NCBI GenBank assembly: GCA_964428175.1
Contig: CAYRXM010000209.1
Span: 1 to 5,435, forward strand
Source: CAYRXM01 sp964428175
GTDB taxonomy: Bacteria > Chloroflexota > Anaerolineae > JAFGEY01
Direction of reading: 5' to 3'
DNA length: 5,435 bases
Positions 5,365-5,435 of this stretch are shown one piece after another. The notes below the pieces were generated by a model. The model saw only the letters and a program-made list of their open reading frames with translations. It did not search any database and was not told the origin of the DNA. Numbering within the stretch: position 1 is the stretch's first letter; each line of letters starts with the position of its first letter. The position numbers and the translations under genes were made by a program.

Positions 5365-5435
5365 CTACAGGCTACGTCTGGTTAGTATCTATCCGGAAAT
5401 TATGTTGAGTAAGACTTGAGCACAAGCCATATGAA

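Larger units (their letters stand above)
5161..5435. other. intergenic region without a convincing gene
   Basis: This stretch upstream of the hydrolase is visibly lower in GC than the four genes. It has no ORF with a believable start codon and Shine-Dalgarno. It holds the degenerate-looking reading frame at 5364-5179 and a hairpin at 5298-5315, described separately. No tRNA, CRISPR repeat or insertion-sequence end was recognised. Confidence 0.5.

Overview
The window holds four genes, all on the minus strand, in high-GC DNA. Three form a regulator-first sugar operon, read from right to left: a LacI-family repressor (3874-2840), an AraB-type ribulokinase (2826-1147) and a lipoprotein sugar-binding protein of the YtfQ/ribose type (1031-57). 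An alpha/beta hydrolase (5108-4257) lies upstream as a separate transcription unit. The SBP lipobox, the Bacillus-like AraB and the style of the hydrolase would fit a Chloroflexota-like bacterium. That placement is inference from protein style only; no marker gene is present.

Positions 5435-5109 are visibly less GC-rich than the genes. They contain a possible degenerate ORF end, a small hairpin and a promoter for the hydrolase. The hydrolase is followed by a strong intrinsic terminator (4193-4152) and a second terminator-like hairpin (4149-4117). Positions 4105-4023 are an 83-bp AT-richer segment bounded by perfect 9-bp inverted repeats.

The sugar operon has an almost consensus sigma70 promoter (TTGACA, 17-bp spacer, TAAAAT at 3989-3961). 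Directly at and downstream of the expected start site lie three LacI-type operator cores, each centred on CG and spaced exactly 13 bp apart (3960-3923). Two of them together make a perfect 29-bp inverted repeat. The repressor gene is first in the operon, so autoregulation is likely. The repressor stop codon sits inside the ribosome-binding region of araB, which suggests translational coupling. Between araB and the binding-protein gene is a 115-bp gap with two stable hairpins and a strong Shine-Dalgarno sequence, a layout that would let the binding protein be expressed at its own level.

Together the operon looks like uptake and phosphorylation of a pentose, most simply L-arabinose (possibly in furanose form): the lipoprotein captures the sugar outside, ABC permease and ATPase partners (not in the window, possibly beyond position 1) import it, and AraB phosphorylates L-ribulose. 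The isomerase (AraA) and epimerase (AraD) are not in the window. I found no CRISPR array, tRNA, rRNA or complete insertion sequence.
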